64,000 bases of DNA from Massilia phyllostachyos (lineage in GTDB: Bacteria; Pseudomonadota; Gammaproteobacteria; Burkholderiales; Burkholderiaceae_D): assembly GCF_021044825.1 (NCBI RefSeq), contig NZ_JAJNOC010000007.1, positions 124,001 to 188,000 of the forward strand, given 5' to 3'. Shown piece after piece: positions 44,498-55,378 of this stretch (the stretch's first letter is position 1; every line of letters begins with the position of its first letter). The position numbers were made by a program, and so were the translations under genes. A model generated the notes under the pieces. The model did not search any database, was not told where the DNA came from, and saw nothing but the letters and a program-made list of their open reading frames with translations.

Positions 44498-45793
44498 CTA
44501 GCGGTTGATCTGCAGCTGCTCGGCCTTGCCGAACGGCGCATAGCTGGAGACGACGACCTGCTCGCCGGAGTTCAGCCCGGACAGCACTTCGACGTGGCTG
44601 TTGTTGCGGCGGCCCAGGCGCACCGTGCGCTTGCGGACGTCGTGGCCGTTCTTCTCGAGCACGAAGACCCAGGCGCCACCGCTGTCGTTCATGAAAGGCC
44701 CGATCGGCAGCAGCAGGGCCCTGGCCGGCTGGCCCAGGGTCAGCTGGGCGTCCAGGCTCTGGCCGGGGCTGAGTACCGCCGGCTGGCCATCGGTGAACAC
44801 CATCTCGGCGGTGAAGCGGCCCTCGCGGATCTGCGGGAACACGGCGCTGACCCTGAGCGGATGGCGCTTGCCTTCCTGCGTCACGCCGCCCTGCAGACCG
44901 CGCGTGACCCGGCTCAGGTAGAACTCGTCGATCTGGACCGACATCTTGAAGCGCTTGGGGTCGTCGATGCGGCCGACGTTCTGGTCGGGGCGCACGGTCT
45001 GGCCGACCTGCAGACGGAAGTCGGTCAGCACGCCGGCGGCCGGCGCCCGCACGTTGAGCGCGTCGACAGTGGCGCTGACCAGGTGCAGGCCGGACTGGAA
45101 GCCGTCGATCGCGGTCTCCATCTGCTGCAGGCCGCGCTGGCGCACGCCTTCCTCGGTCTCGATGCTGCGCCGCTCGTTGTCCAGCACGCGGCGCTGCTGC
45201 GCCAGCTTGTCGCTGGACTCGTCCAGGGCGACCGCCGAAATGAAGCCCTGCTGCGCCAGTTTCTGGTTGCGGCTATGCTGCTTGACCGCCTGCAGCAAGG
45301 TGAATTCGAGGTCGGCCAGGCGCCGGCGGTGCTCGCTGCGGCCGGCCTCCTGCGCCACGCGCAGGTTGGCCAGGTTCGAGATCTGCTGCGCGTGCTCGGC
45401 CTGGCGCTCGAGCAGGGCCAGGTTGCGCATCGGGTTCGACAGGCGGAACAGCAGCTGGCCCTTGGCGACCGGCTGGCCATCCTCGACCAGCACTTCCTCG
45501 ACCCGGCCCGATTCGACCGAGTCGAGCATGATGGAGTTCAGCGGCTGGGCGCTGGCGCGCACCACGATGTCGTCGCGGAACACGCCCCGTTCGACGCGGG
45601 CGAGGCGCACGTCGGCGGCGTCGACCTGCAGGCCGTGCGGCATCAGACGCCAGGCGCCGGCGCCGAAGGCGGCGAGCAGCAGCAGGGCGGCGCCGATGCG
45701 CAGATAGAGGCGGCGCTTCGGCCTGGTCACCACCATGTCCATGGCGGCGCCGGTGACGGCGCTGTGTGCTGCTTGTGGGGGTAGTCGGTCCAT
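44498..45793 (-). CDS. HlyD/MacA-like periplasmic adaptor of the ABC exporter
   Basis: This 431-residue protein has one N-terminal transmembrane helix (about 29-50), barrel and lipoyl-like halves (VLVEDGQPVAKGQLLF, about 104-119; VRAPAAGVLTDF, about 269), and a long intervening coiled-coil hairpin (about 125-260). A C-terminal beta-barrel part completes the fold. Such adaptors link MacB-type permeases to a TolC channel. It is the first gene of the operon; its ATG lies about 27 bases from the predicted start of a sigma-54 promoter. No clear ribosome site is visible; an in-frame ATG at 45742 is a less likely start. Confidence 0.9.
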   Translation of the reverse strand: MDRLPPQAAHSAVTGAAMDMVVTRPKRRLYLRIGAALLLLAAFGAGAWRLMPHGLQVDAADVRLARVERGVFRDDIVVRASAQPLNSIMLDSVESGRVEEVLVEDGQPVAKGQLLFRLSNPMRNLALLERQAEHAQQISNLANLRVAQEAGRSEHRRRLADLEFTLLQAVKQHSRNQKLAQQGFISAVALDESSDKLAQQRRVLDNERRSIETEEGVRQRGLQQMETAIDGFQSGLHLVSATVDALNVRAPAAGVLTDFRLQVGQTVRPDQNVGRIDDPKRFKMSVQIDEFYLSRVTRGLQGGVTQEGKRHPLRVSAVFPQIREGRFTAEMVFTDGQPAVLSPGQSLDAQLTLGQPARALLLPIGPFMNDSGGAWVFVLEKNGHDVRKRTVRLGRRNNSHVEVLSGLNSGEQVVVSSYAPFGKAEQLQINR

Positions 45794-45830
45794 GCGTTGC
45801 GGGTGTCAAAGTGTCGATGCCTCCTTCATC

Positions 45831-45845
45831 GCAACTTCCGTGCCA
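45831..45845 (-). promoter_or_regulatory. Sigma-54 promoter of the ABC exporter operon
   Basis: On the minus strand the sequence reads TGGCACGGAAGTTGC. It matches the sigma-54 consensus TGGCACG-N4-TTGC in every fixed position, with GG and GC 10 bases apart. Transcription should start near 45820. Confidence 0.88.
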
Positions 45846-45884
45846 CGCGCTTTCTGGCTCTTGCCGACACGGTTTCGCACCGAA

Positions 45885-45944
45885 CTGTCCGGAAGCGGAC
45901 AGGTATGCATGTGCGGGAGCGGACAGGTGTCCGGCGACCTGTCC
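45885..45944. promoter_or_regulatory. Two inverted-repeat enhancer sites for the NtrC-type regulator
   Basis: Site 1 is a perfect inverted repeat CTGTCCG-N4-CGGACAG (45885-45902). Site 2 is GGACAGGT-N8-ACCTGTCC (45921-45944). Both share GGACAG/CTGTCC half-sites. They lie 40-115 bases upstream of the sigma-54 promoter and just upstream of the regulator gene, a usual position for enhancer binding and autoregulation. Confidence 0.75.
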
Positions 45945-45977
45945 ACCGCGGCCGGATGCGCTGCTAGAATGCGCTCC

Positions 45978-47304
<1,327 letters not shown>

Positions 47305-47315
<11 letters not shown>

Positions 47316-48534
47316 GGCGCGCCTGAAAACGGCGGCACTCTTGTGCGCGCTGGGTGCGGCGCTGCTCGGCTACCTGGCCGGCCGGGTCCACGACGCGCCG
47401 CGCCTGGTGGTGCTGTGCGGCCTGGCGGCCTGGCCGCTGCTGTTCGCACTGATGCGCTGTACGACGCGGCTGGCCATGCTGCGCCGCCCCAGGCCGCCGG
47501 AAACGAAGGCGGTGCTCACGATCGAGCAGCAGCACCTGGTCGACCAGGCCCAGGCCCTGGAAGCGCGCCTGGAGCATGCGCCGATCGCGCTGTTTCGCAT
47601 CGAAGGCGGGGTGGTGGCGCCCCTGAACGGCAATGCGCGCAAGCTGGTCGCGCCGGGCCGCGCCAGCGATCCGTCCAGCCTGTATGCGGAACTGGTCGCC
47701 CAGGCGGGCGAGGGCCGCGGCATGATCGCCTTCGACACCGAGCGCGGCGTCGAGCGTGCGCTGGTGGCGGTATCGACGCTGGCGCTGCAGGGAAGCAGCC
47801 AGCGCCTGGCGGCCCTGATGCCGGTCGAGAGCGAGCTGGAAGCGGCGGCGCTCGATGCCTGGCGCCAGCTGGTGCACGTGCTGACCCACGAGATCATGAA
47901 TTCGCTCACCCCGGTGGCCTCGCTGTCGCGCACCGCGCGCGCCATGCTCGAGGAGTGCCGCCCGGGCCTGGCGCCGGACGTGGGCGACGACCTGGTGACG
48001 GCACTGGATGCGATCAGCCGCCGCGCCGACAGCCTGGCCGCCTTTGTCGCCAGCTACCGCAGCCTGTCCAACGTGCCGGCCGCGCAGCCGGAGCGGATCG
48101 TGCTGCAGGACCTGTTCGAACGGGTGCGCGCGCTGGTCGGCCCCGGCTGGCGTGCGCGCGGCGGCGAGGTGCTGTTCGCCGTGGAGCCGTCCTCGCTCGA
48201 GCTGGTGGCCGATCCCGGCCAGCTGGAGCAGGCCCTGATCAACCTGCTCAAGAACGCCTTCGAGGCCAGCGGCGCGGTCGCGGGGGCGGGCGCGCGCGTC
48301 ACGGCGCGCCTGGTGCGCGGCGGCCGGCTGCGCATCGAGGTGTCGGACGACGGGCCAGGGGTGCCGCCGGAACTGGTGGCCCATATCTTCACGCCCTTCT
48401 TCACTACCAAGAAGCAGGGCGGGGGAATTGGCCTGGCGATGGTGCGGCACCTGGTCCACGGCAACGGCGGCACGGTGCGCTACGCGCGTCCGCTGGGGCA
48501 GGGCCAGGGCGCCCGCTTCGTCATCAGCTTCTAG
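47305..48534 (+). CDS. Sensor histidine kinase partner of the NtrC-type regulator
   Basis: This 409-residue protein has two N-terminal hydrophobic segments (about 9-26 and 32-50) and a degenerate PAS-like region. The phospho-acceptor His lies in VHVLTHEIMNSLTPV (about 190-204), and the HATPase domain has NLLKNAFEAS, DDGPGVPPE and GGGIGLAMV. The HEIMNSLTP form of the H-box is typical of NtrB-related kinases that pair with NtrC-type regulators. Its start overlaps the regulator's end by 11 bases. It probably senses a membrane-associated stress and activates the exporter. Confidence 0.93.
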
Positions 48535-48576
48535 TAGGGTGGGCTGGCAATTCCGGGCATTGCCCGCCCACCCTAC
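48534..48576. repeat. GTAGGGTG-family hairpin between convergent genes
   Basis: GTAGGGTGGGC (48534-48544) and GCCCACCCTAC (48566-48576) form an 11-bp stem with a 21-base loop. The stem contains the last base of the kinase stop codon and the TAG stop of the convergent AraC gene. It belongs to the dispersed family and may serve as terminator for both genes. Confidence 0.8.
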
Positions 48577-49352
48577 GTTAAGCCGGCGGCGAAATAGGCG
48601 GACGGCGGGGCGCCGAAGGTCTTGCGGAACATCGCCGTGAACGCCGACTGGCTGGCGTAGCCGAGCTGCTCGGCCACCTGCCACAGCGGCATGCCGCGCG
48701 CGATCAGCGAGGCGCCGTGGGCCAGGCGCACCTGGCGCCGCCACTGGCCGAAGCTCATGCCCAGCTCCGTCTCGAACAGGCGCGCCAGCGTGCGTTCGGA
48801 CGCGCCGGCGGCGCGCGCCCATTCGCCCAGGGTGCGGCTGTCGCCCGGCGCTTCCATCAGCGCCCGGCACAGGTGCAGCAGGCGCTTGTCGCGCGGCAGC
48901 GGCACGCGGATCGGCCGGGTCGGGGCCTGCGCCAGCTCGTCGAGGATCAGTTCCCCGAGCAGGGCCGCGCGCCGTTCCGGCAGCCCGTCGCCGCCGGTCA
49001 CCAGCGCCGCGATCAGTTCGCGCAGCAGGGCGCCGACTTCCACCACGCGGCAGTTCTCGCCCGGGAAGGGCGCGCGCGTCGCGTGCACGCGCAGCGGCGT
49101 CAGGCGCGCGGCTTCCAGCAAGGTGACTTCATGCTCGACGTGCGGGGCGATCCAGATCGCGCGCTGCGGCGGCACGATCCAGCTGCCGCCGTCCGCGCTC
49201 ACACGCAGCATGCCGTCGGCGGCATAGGTCAGCTGGCCCCACTCGTGGCTGTGGGCGCCGACCACGACGTCGGCCGGCAGGTCGCGTGCCGAAAGACCGA
49301 CCGGGCGTTCGCAGGTCGGGCCCGGCCCGGCGGCGGGAGGAAGGGTGCGCAT
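48573..49352 (-). CDS. AraC-family transcriptional regulator
   Basis: This 259-residue protein has an N-terminal cupin-like sensing domain (about 15-100; HSHEWGQLTYA...GSWIVPPQRAIWIAPHVEHEV) and a C-terminal double HTH (about 155-255). The HTH region has RTLGEWARAAGASERTLARL and PLWQVAEQLGYASQSAFTAMF. This is the subfamily often divergent from, and controlling, an MFS exporter. Here the MFS gene indeed starts about 90 bases away on the other strand. The stop codon lies inside the dispersed hairpin. Confidence 0.94.
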   Translation of the reverse strand: MRTLPPAAGPGPTCERPVGLSARDLPADVVVGAHSHEWGQLTYAADGMLRVSADGGSWIVPPQRAIWIAPHVEHEVTLLEAARLTPLRVHATRAPFPGENCRVVEVGALLRELIAALVTGGDGLPERRAALLGELILDELAQAPTRPIRVPLPRDKRLLHLCRALMEAPGDSRTLGEWARAAGASERTLARLFETELGMSFGQWRRQVRLAHGASLIARGMPLWQVAEQLGYASQSAFTAMFRKTFGAPPSAYFAAGLT

Positions 49353-49440
49353 GACGGTTTCTCGATAAATCTTGACACGCTATCTTAAAACGGACGGCGC
49401 GATCGTGCTTACACTGGCCTTTTCGACAAACAGCACGAGC

Positions 49441-50652
49441 ATGAAAAACGACGACAACAGCTTGCGGCAGGATGCGCGCGTGATCGGCCTGGTCGGCCTG
49501 GCGCACGGCACATCGCACTTCTACCACCTGATCCTGGCGGCCCTGATCCCCTGGCTGAAGCCCGCCTTCAACCTCAGCTACACCGAGCTGGGCCTCCTGA
49601 TGACGGTGTTCTTCGTCGTCTCCGGCGTCGGCCAGGCGCTGGCCGGCTTCGTGGTCGACCGCTTCGGCGCGCGCGCCGTGCTGTTCTCGGGGATCGCGAT
49701 GCTCGGTGTCTCCGCGCTGGTGCTGTCGCAGGCCGGCGGCTACGCGGGGCTCGCAGTGGGCGCCTTCCTCGCCGGCGTCGGCAACTCGGTGTTCCACCCG
49801 GCCGACTACACCTTGCTGAACCAGCGCGTCTCGCGCCCGCGGCTGGCGCACGGTTTCTCGGTGCACGGCATCAGCGGGAACATCGGCTGGGCCGCCTCGC
49901 CGCTGTTCCTGGCGACCATCGCGGCCAGCCAGGGCTGGCGCGTGGCGCTGTTGTGCGCGGCGGCGTTGCCGGTGGCGGTGCTGCTGCTCCTGGTGCTGAA
50001 CCGCCACGCGCTGTATCCGGACCCGATCGTCCGCCATCAAGCCGGCGCGGGCGGCGACACGCTCGGCTTCCTCAGGCTGCGCGCGGTGTGGCTGTGCTTC
50101 GGCTTCTTCCTCCTGACCGCCGTCGCCCTGGGCGGCATCCAGGCCTTCTCGACCATCAGTCTTGAATCGTTGTACGGCATCTCGCACGTGCTGGCCACCA
50201 GCTCCTACACCGCCTACATGCTGGCCTCGGCGCTGGGCATGGTCGCGGGCGGCTTCCTCGGCGCAGGCAGCCAGCACCATGACCGCATCGTGGCGCTGGC
50301 CTTTTCGGCGGCGGCGCTGCTGGCGCTGGTGTTGGCGGCGGGCGCCGGTCCGGCCTGGATGGCGCTGCCGCTGATGGCGCTGATCGGCCTGTGCTCGGGC
50401 GTGGCCGGCCCCTCGCGCGACCTGATGATCCGCGCCGCGGCGCCGGCCGGCGCCACCGGCCGCGTGTATGGCGTGGTGTATTCGGGCCTGGACAGCGGGT
50501 TGGCGATCGGTCCGCTGCTGTTCGGGCTGGTGATGGATGCGGGCCACCCGGGCTGGGTGTTCGCGGGCGTGGCGCTGTTCCAGGCGCTGGCGATCGCTAC
50601 CGCGGTGGGCGTGGGCGGCAATACCCGTGCGCGCAGGCTCGGCGTCGCCTGA
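49441..50652 (+). CDS. MFS transporter
   Basis: This 403-residue protein with about 12 hydrophobic segments belongs to the major facilitator superfamily. The N-terminal GTSHFYHLILAALIPWLKPA and the loop FVVDRFGARAVLF between TM2 and TM3 recall fosmidomycin-resistance-like members. The start is set at 49441 since the upstream in-frame extension overlaps the AraC promoter region. Probably a drug or metabolite exporter under control of the divergent AraC gene. Confidence 0.9.
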   Translation: MKNDDNSLRQDARVIGLVGLAHGTSHFYHLILAALIPWLKPAFNLSYTELGLLMTVFFVVSGVGQALAGFVVDRFGARAVLFSGIAMLGVSALVLSQAGGYAGLAVGAFLAGVGNSVFHPADYTLLNQRVSRPRLAHGFSVHGISGNIGWAASPLFLATIAASQGWRVALLCAAALPVAVLLLLVLNRHALYPDPIVRHQAGAGGDTLGFLRLRAVWLCFGFFLLTAVALGGIQAFSTISLESLYGISHVLATSSYTAYMLASALGMVAGGFLGAGSQHHDRIVALAFSAAALLALVLAAGAGPAWMALPLMALIGLCSGVAGPSRDLMIRAAAPAGATGRVYGVVYSGLDSGLAIGPLLFGLVMDAGHPGWVFAGVALFQALAIATAVGVGGNTRARRLGVA

Positions 50653-50674
50653 CACGCAAGACGGGTTCGCCATC

Positions 50675-50697
50675 GCAGGCCGCGCCGTGCGGCCTGC
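50675..50697 (+). terminator. Hairpin after the MFS gene
   Basis: GCAGGCCGC and GCGGCCTGC form a perfect 9-bp stem with a 5-base loop. A second inverted repeat (CCGTCAG ... CTGACGG, 50713-50746) follows. Neither has a T-tract, so factor-independent termination is uncertain. Confidence 0.45.
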
Positions 50698-50750
50698 ATC
50701 GAGGATCGACCGCCGTCAGCGCAGGCGCTGCACCGGCGCCTGACGGAGGT

Positions 50751-51143
50751 TCAGGTGCGGCAATCGGCGACCGGCGCCGTCGTGGAGGCGCCGGTTGTAT
50801 CGGGAGCCGGGGCCGGCGCTGCGGTCGGGCTCACGACAGGCGCCTCCCGCAGTAGCGACTGGATGGTGCGCACGCAGGCGATGGTCGGGGCCCCCGACTG
50901 CGCATCGGTGCCCTTGGCGTAGGCGCGCGCGATGCGGGTGGCGACCGGCGCGCCGCCCTCGACCTGCTCGCGGTAGAGGCGGGTCAGGGTCACCACGGTC
51001 TCGTGCAGCGCGTGGTGGCACGAGCGCGCGATGTTGCGCCCCGGGCCGTCCAGGCGCACCGAATCCGTGACGATCTGTTCGAGCTGGCGCTCGCCGCGTT
51101 CGATCAGCATGGCCACCTGGCCGGGCGTGAAGGTGATTCGCAT
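50751..51143 (-). CDS. Unknown protein (130 aa)
   Basis: GAGGAC precedes the start. The N-terminal 90 residues are helical and hydrophilic (MLIERGERQLEQIV ... ALHETVVTLTRLYREQ). The C-terminus is a low-complexity Pro/Ala/Thr tail (about 100-130). No signal peptide, membrane segment or known motif is seen. It follows a second unknown gene by 40 bases on the same strand, and the two likely form an operon. Confidence 0.6.
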   Translation of the reverse strand: MRITFTPGQVAMLIERGERQLEQIVTDSVRLDGPGRNIARSCHHALHETVVTLTRLYREQVEGGAPVATRIARAYAKGTDAQSGAPTIACVRTIQSLLREAPVVSPTAAPAPAPDTTGASTTAPVADCRT

Positions 51144-51183
51144 GGTTGTCCTCGTGTCGCGTGTCGGGTGTCGTTCGGGTTCT

Positions 51184-51561
51184 TCAAGCCGCTTCCTTGA
51201 CCGCCGCGCGCGGCATCACGCGCGATGGCCGGACCCGCGGCGGCGGCGGTGGCGGCGCGACCGGCCGGATCTGCGTCAGCGTGCCGGCGAAGGGCGTGGC
51301 CCCGTCGTCGATCTCCACTTCCGGCAAGGCGGGCTCGCCGCCGGCCGCCGCCAGGTACTGGGCGATAGCGATTCTGACCAGCGTGCGGTTGGTGAGTTCG
51401 GATTTGATCCCGACTTTCCGGCTGCGATGCACGAAGGTCACCGTGACGCCGTCGGGACCGGTGATCTCGACCTTCTTCGGCAGCGAAAAACCGTAACGCC
51501 CGCTGGCCCAGAGCTTCACCAGGCAGGCACCTTTGTGTGGGGTTGAGAAGCTGAAGTTCAT
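51184..51561 (-). CDS. Unknown small protein (125 aa)
   Basis: The start is set at 51561 (MNFSFSTP), with TAGGA about 10 bases upstream; the open frame extends further but runs antisense into the kinase gene. The protein has a compact basic beta-rich core (VEITGPDGVTVTFVHRSRKVGIKSEL) and a Pro/Arg-rich C-terminal tail with five consecutive prolines. No family is recognised. It is divergent from the PAS hybrid kinase gene, about 200 bases away. Confidence 0.55.
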   Translation of the reverse strand: MNFSFSTPHKGACLVKLWASGRYGFSLPKKVEITGPDGVTVTFVHRSRKVGIKSELTNRTLVRIAIAQYLAAAGGEPALPEVEIDDGATPFAGTLTQIRPVAPPPPPPRVRPSRVMPRAAVKEAA

Positions 51562-51763
51562 AAGCAAAATCCTAATCCCGGCTGAGTGTCTGCACGATTC
51601 GAAATTGTTCCAAACCGTAACGGGCGAAATTTTCGTTTCCTCCGGTAACGGCTTCGAAGGATTTTCTATCGGGAGCGCAAGCTTTCCCGGCGCCCCGGTT
51701 ATACTGCCCGCCACCCTCCCTGACCCGGCTTCGCCCATGCTATCTGGAGAATGCGACACCTTC

Positions 51764-54646
51764 ATGTCCACCGCCTTCCTGTCCGGCGGCGGCGAAATGG
51801 GCGCCCTGATGCGCGCCCGCGACTGGCATGCGTCGCCGCTGGGCACGCCCGCCGGCTGGCCGCCGGCATTGAAGCACACCGTGCGCCTGATGCTGGGCGC
51901 GCGCCACCCGATGTTCCTGTTCTGGGGCCCGGAGCTGGTCCAGTTCTACAACGACGCCTACCGCGCCACCATGGACGGCGCCCGCCACCCCGCCGCGCTC
52001 GGCGCGCGTGGCCGCGACTGCTGGACCGAAGCCTGGCCGATCATCGGGCCGGAGATCGAGGACATCCTGGCGGGCGGCCCCGCCACCTGGCACGAACGCA
52101 AACTGGTGCCGCTGCTGCGCGACGGCATGCTGCGCGACGCCTGGTGGACCTACGGCTTCAGCCCGATCGAGGACGACGGCGGCATCCAGGGCGTGCTGGT
52201 GGTCTGCACCGACGTCACCGAAGAACACCAGAACCGCCTCGCCCTGCAGACCCTGAACCTGCGCCTCGAGGAAGAAGTCGCGGAGCGCCGCCGCGCCGAG
52301 CGCGAGCTGGCCGCCGCCAAGGGCCGCAGCGACGTCGCGCTGCAGGAGGTCAGCCGCACCTCCGAACAGCGCCGCCGCCTGTACGAAACCTTCCTGTCGA
52401 ATTCGCCCGACCTGGCCTATGTGTTCGACCTCGATCACCGCTTCACCTACGCCAACGCGGTGCTGCTGCAGATGTGGGGCAAGACCTGGGATGAGGCGAT
52501 CGGCAAGAACTGCCTGGAGCTCGGCTATCCCGACTGGCACGCCGAGATGCATGGCCGCGAGATCGAGCAGGTCAAGGCCACCAGGAAGCCGATCAAGGGC
52601 ACCGTGCCCTTCAACGGCACTTTCGGGCGCCGCATGTACGAATACATCTTCGTGCCGGTGATCGGCCCCGACGGCGAGGTCGAGGCGGTGGCCGGCACCA
52701 CGCGCGACGTCACCGAGCGCGAACTGGCGGAAGAAGCGATCAGCCGCAACGAGCAGCGCTTCCGCTCGCTGATCGAAGCCTCGACCCAGGTGGTCTGGCA
52801 TTGCGGCCCGGACGGATCGATGGAAGCCGACTCGCCGACCTGGCGCGCCTACACCGGCCAGACCTATGAAGAATGGCGCGGCTTCGGCTGGACCGACGCC
52901 GTGCATCCGGACGACCGCGCGGCCTGCCTGGCCCACTGGCGCCGCTGCATGGCCGAGGGCCGCGTCTACGAGGCCGAGCAGCGCGTGCGCGCGCTCGGCG
53001 GCGAATACCGCTGGACCGCCGCGCGCGCGGTGCCGATCTTTAACGAGGACGGCGCGATCCGCGAATGGGTCGGCACCACCACAGACATCCACGACCGCCG
53101 CCAGGCTGAACTGGATCGCCAGCGCTTCGTCTCGCTGGCCGAGCGCAGCGAGGACTTCATCGGCATGGCCGGCCTCGACCTGAAACCCTTCTTCCTGAAC
53201 CAGGCCGCGCTGCGCCTGGTGGGCGCAAGGTCCTACGAGGAAGCCCTGAACACGCCGGTGCAGGAATTCTTCTATCCCGAAGACCGCGCCTTCATCCGCG
53301 ACGAATTCCTGCCGCGCGTGGCGCGCGAAGGCCACGCCGAGACCGAGGTCCGGATGCGCCACTTCCGGAGCGGCGAGCCGGTCTGGATGATTTATACCGT
53401 TTACGTGATTCGCGATGCCGACGGCCGGCCGGAAGGCTACGCCACGGTCAGCCGCGACATCACCGAACGCAAGCTGGCCGAGGAGCGCCTGCGCCAGGCC
53501 ACCGTCGACCTGCTCGACGCCAACGGCCGCAAGACGCGCTTCCTGGCCACCCTCGCGCACGAACTGCGCAATCCGCTGGCGCCGCTGCGCACGGGCCTGG
53601 ACCTGATGCAGCTGCCCGGCGCGAGCCAGGAGGCATTGGGCCGCGCACGCGCCATGATGGACCGCCAGCTGCGCCAGATGGTGCACCTGATCGACGACCT
53701 GATGGACATCGCGCGCATCGACAGCGGCAAGATCGAACTCAAGCGCGAACGGGTGGCGCTGGGCACAATCGTCGGCGCCGCCATCGAGGGCGTGATGCCG
53801 ATGGTGGAGGCGGCCGGCCACGATCTCGCGGTGGCGTTGCCGGAAGAGCCGCTGTGGCTCGACGCCGACCCGACCCGCCTGGCGCAGGTGCTGGCCAACC
53901 TGCTCACCAATGCCTGCAAGTACACGCCCGGCGGCGGCCGCATCGCGCTTGCGGCGCGGCGCGAGGGCGGCGACGCCGTGATCGAGGTGCGCGACAGCGG
54001 CATCGGGATTCCGCCGGATGCGCTGGAGAGCGTGTTCGAGATGTTCAGCCAGGTCTCGCAGAACATCGGCCGCGCCCAGGGCGGCCTCGGCATCGGGCTG
54101 GCGCTGGTGCGCAGCCTGGTGCAGATGCATGGCGGGACCATCACGGCGGCCAGCGCCGGCGCAGGGCAGGGCAGCACCTTCACGCTGCGCCTGCCGCTGG
54201 CGAGCCTGGCGACCGCGCCTGCCGCACGTCCTGACGGATCGGAGCGCGGCGAGGCGACGCCCGTGGAAAGCGGCCTGCGCATCCTGGTGGCCGACGACAA
54301 CGTCGATGCGGCCACCATGCTGGCCGCGGTGCTCACGGCGCGCGGCCACCAGGTGACGCTGGCGCACGATGGCGAGGAGGCGCTGGCCAGTGCGCGCGCG
54401 GATTCTTTCGCATTGCTGATCCTGGATGTGGGGATGCCGGGCCTGTCCGGCTATGAGGTGGCGCGCGCGGTGCGGGCCATGCCGCACCTGGACGGCGCGC
54501 TGCTGGCCGCGCACACCGGGTGGGGGGCGGAACATGACCGCAGTGAAGCACTGGCTGCGGGGTTCGATGCGCATCTCACCAAGCCGGCCGGGCTGGATGA
54601 GATCGATGCGCTGCTGGCACGCTTGTGTGGCGCATCCTTCGACTAA
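51764..54646 (+). CDS. Multi-PAS hybrid histidine kinase with receiver domain
   Basis: This encodes 960 residues; the start is chosen by likeness to the paralogue at 59017 (both begin M-x-A-FLS-GG). Domains: an N-terminal PAS-like region (about 20-155, [14 protein letters not shown]); three PAS/PAC units (about 205-325, 330-450, 455-580); HisKA with [20 protein letters not shown]; HATPase ([32 protein letters not shown]); and a C-terminal receiver (about 843-955, [27 protein letters not shown]). It is cytoplasmic. As a hybrid kinase it probably passes phosphate to an unlinked partner. Promoter elements were not identified. Confidence 0.92.
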   Translation: MSTAFLSGGGEMGALMRARDWHASPLGTPAGWPPALKHTVRLMLGARHPMFLFWGPELVQFYNDAYRATMDGARHPAALGARGRDCWTEAWPIIGPEIEDILAGGPATWHERKLVPLLRDGMLRDAWWTYGFSPIEDDGGIQGVLVVCTDVTEEHQNRLALQTLNLRLEEEVAERRRAERELAAAKGRSDVALQEVSRTSEQRRRLYETFLSNSPDLAYVFDLDHRFTYANAVLLQMWGKTWDEAIGKNCLELGYPDWHAEMHGREIEQVKATRKPIKGTVPFNGTFGRRMYEYIFVPVIGPDGEVEAVAGTTRDVTERELAEEAISRNEQRFRSLIEASTQVVWHCGPDGSMEADSPTWRAYTGQTYEEWRGFGWTDAVHPDDRAACLAHWRRCMAEGRVYEAEQRVRALGGEYRWTAARAVPIFNEDGAIREWVGTTTDIHDRRQAELDRQRFVSLAERSEDFIGMAGLDLKPFFLNQAALRLVGARSYEEALNTPVQEFFYPEDRAFIRDEFLPRVAREGHAETEVRMRHFRSGEPVWMIYTVYVIRDADGRPEGYATVSRDITERKLAEERLRQATVDLLDANGRKTRFLATLAHELRNPLAPLRTGLDLMQLPGASQEALGRARAMMDRQLRQMVHLIDDLMDIARIDSGKIELKRERVALGTIVGAAIEGVMPMVEAAGHDLAVALPEEPLWLDADPTRLAQVLANLLTNACKYTPGGGRIALAARREGGDAVIEVRDSGIGIPPDALESVFEMFSQVSQNIGRAQGGLGIGLALVRSLVQMHGGTITAASAGAGQGSTFTLRLPLASLATAPAARPDGSERGEATPVESGLRILVADDNVDAATMLAAVLTARGHQVTLAHDGEEALASARADSFALLILDVGMPGLSGYEVARAVRAMPHLDGALLAAHTGWGAEHDRSEALAAGFDAHLTKPAGLDEIDALLARLCGASFD

Positions 54647-54754
54647 TCAACGGTGCCGTAAGACCCCAAAGCAACTGGGGGGCTTGTCCTCCCACCGTCA
54701 AGCTCGTACAGTGAGCCAAAACTGACTGTCAGCTATCGGCACCGGAGCGGGCAT

Positions 54755-55219
54755 ATGGAATGCGTGATTGGGGGGCGAAGCGTGCAGTTACTTGACGAGG
54801 TCCGAAGCGCTTGGGGATGGGTAGGCATCGAGCAGGTCGACATCATGGATGACAACGAATTCGGCAACCTGATCTTGAGAGACGTGCGCGGGCAGTACTG
54901 GCGTCTATGCCCGGAAGATCTTTATTGCGAGGTTGTAGCGAGCGGTCGAGAAGAACTGGATGGCTTGGCCACGAACCAGGAGTTCCTGTATGACTGGTAT
55001 ATGCGAGATTTGGTAGACCAGGCTTTTCAACGGTTCGGCGCGTTAGCTCCAGGGCGAAAATACTGCCTGAAGATCCCTGGAGTACTCGGCGGTGAGTACG
55101 GCGGAGATAACCTCGGCACGATCGCGTTCGATGAACTCATCAGAGCCTCCGGTCATCTTGCCCAGCAAATTGCCGGTTTACCGGATGGGGCATCAGTCAA
55201 GCTTTCCGTTTATGACTGA
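54755..55219 (+). CDS. DUF1851 / Tdi1-like immunity domain protein
   Basis: This 154-residue protein shows the pattern of the DUF1851 family: NEFGNLILRDVRGQYWRLCPEDL (first about 34-56), a middle FLYDWYMRDLVDQA, and KIPGVLGGEYGGDNL followed by LAQQIAGLPDGASVKLSV. Some members are immunity proteins against type VI-secreted DNA-acting toxins (Tdi1). No toxin gene is adjacent, so it may be an orphan immunity gene. GGAG precedes the start. The gene lies in a patch visibly less GC-rich than its surroundings, which fits horizontal acquisition. Confidence 0.82.
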   Translation: MECVIGGRSVQLLDEVRSAWGWVGIEQVDIMDDNEFGNLILRDVRGQYWRLCPEDLYCEVVASGREELDGLATNQEFLYDWYMRDLVDQAFQRFGALAPGRKYCLKIPGVLGGEYGGDNLGTIAFDELIRASGHLAQQIAGLPDGASVKLSVYD

Positions 55220-55378
55220 GGTTTGGCGGACCGGTACCACGACAGTTCACAAAGCGTCGATAGCCGCGGGTCTCGAGAGCCTGCGATTTCTTATCTCGGC
55301 AACTTGCTATGCCGAGTCAGACGGGCGGATTCGCGCCAATAGCAGACGTTGAGATCGACGGGCTAACCGGGTCGACCC

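Noticed and set aside
41372-45793. The MacAB-like exporter as the secretion system for the giant repeat protein
   Set aside because: MacAB-type permeases act on periplasmic substrates and are not type I protein exporters. The operon is separated by a strong terminator and has its own sigma-54 control.
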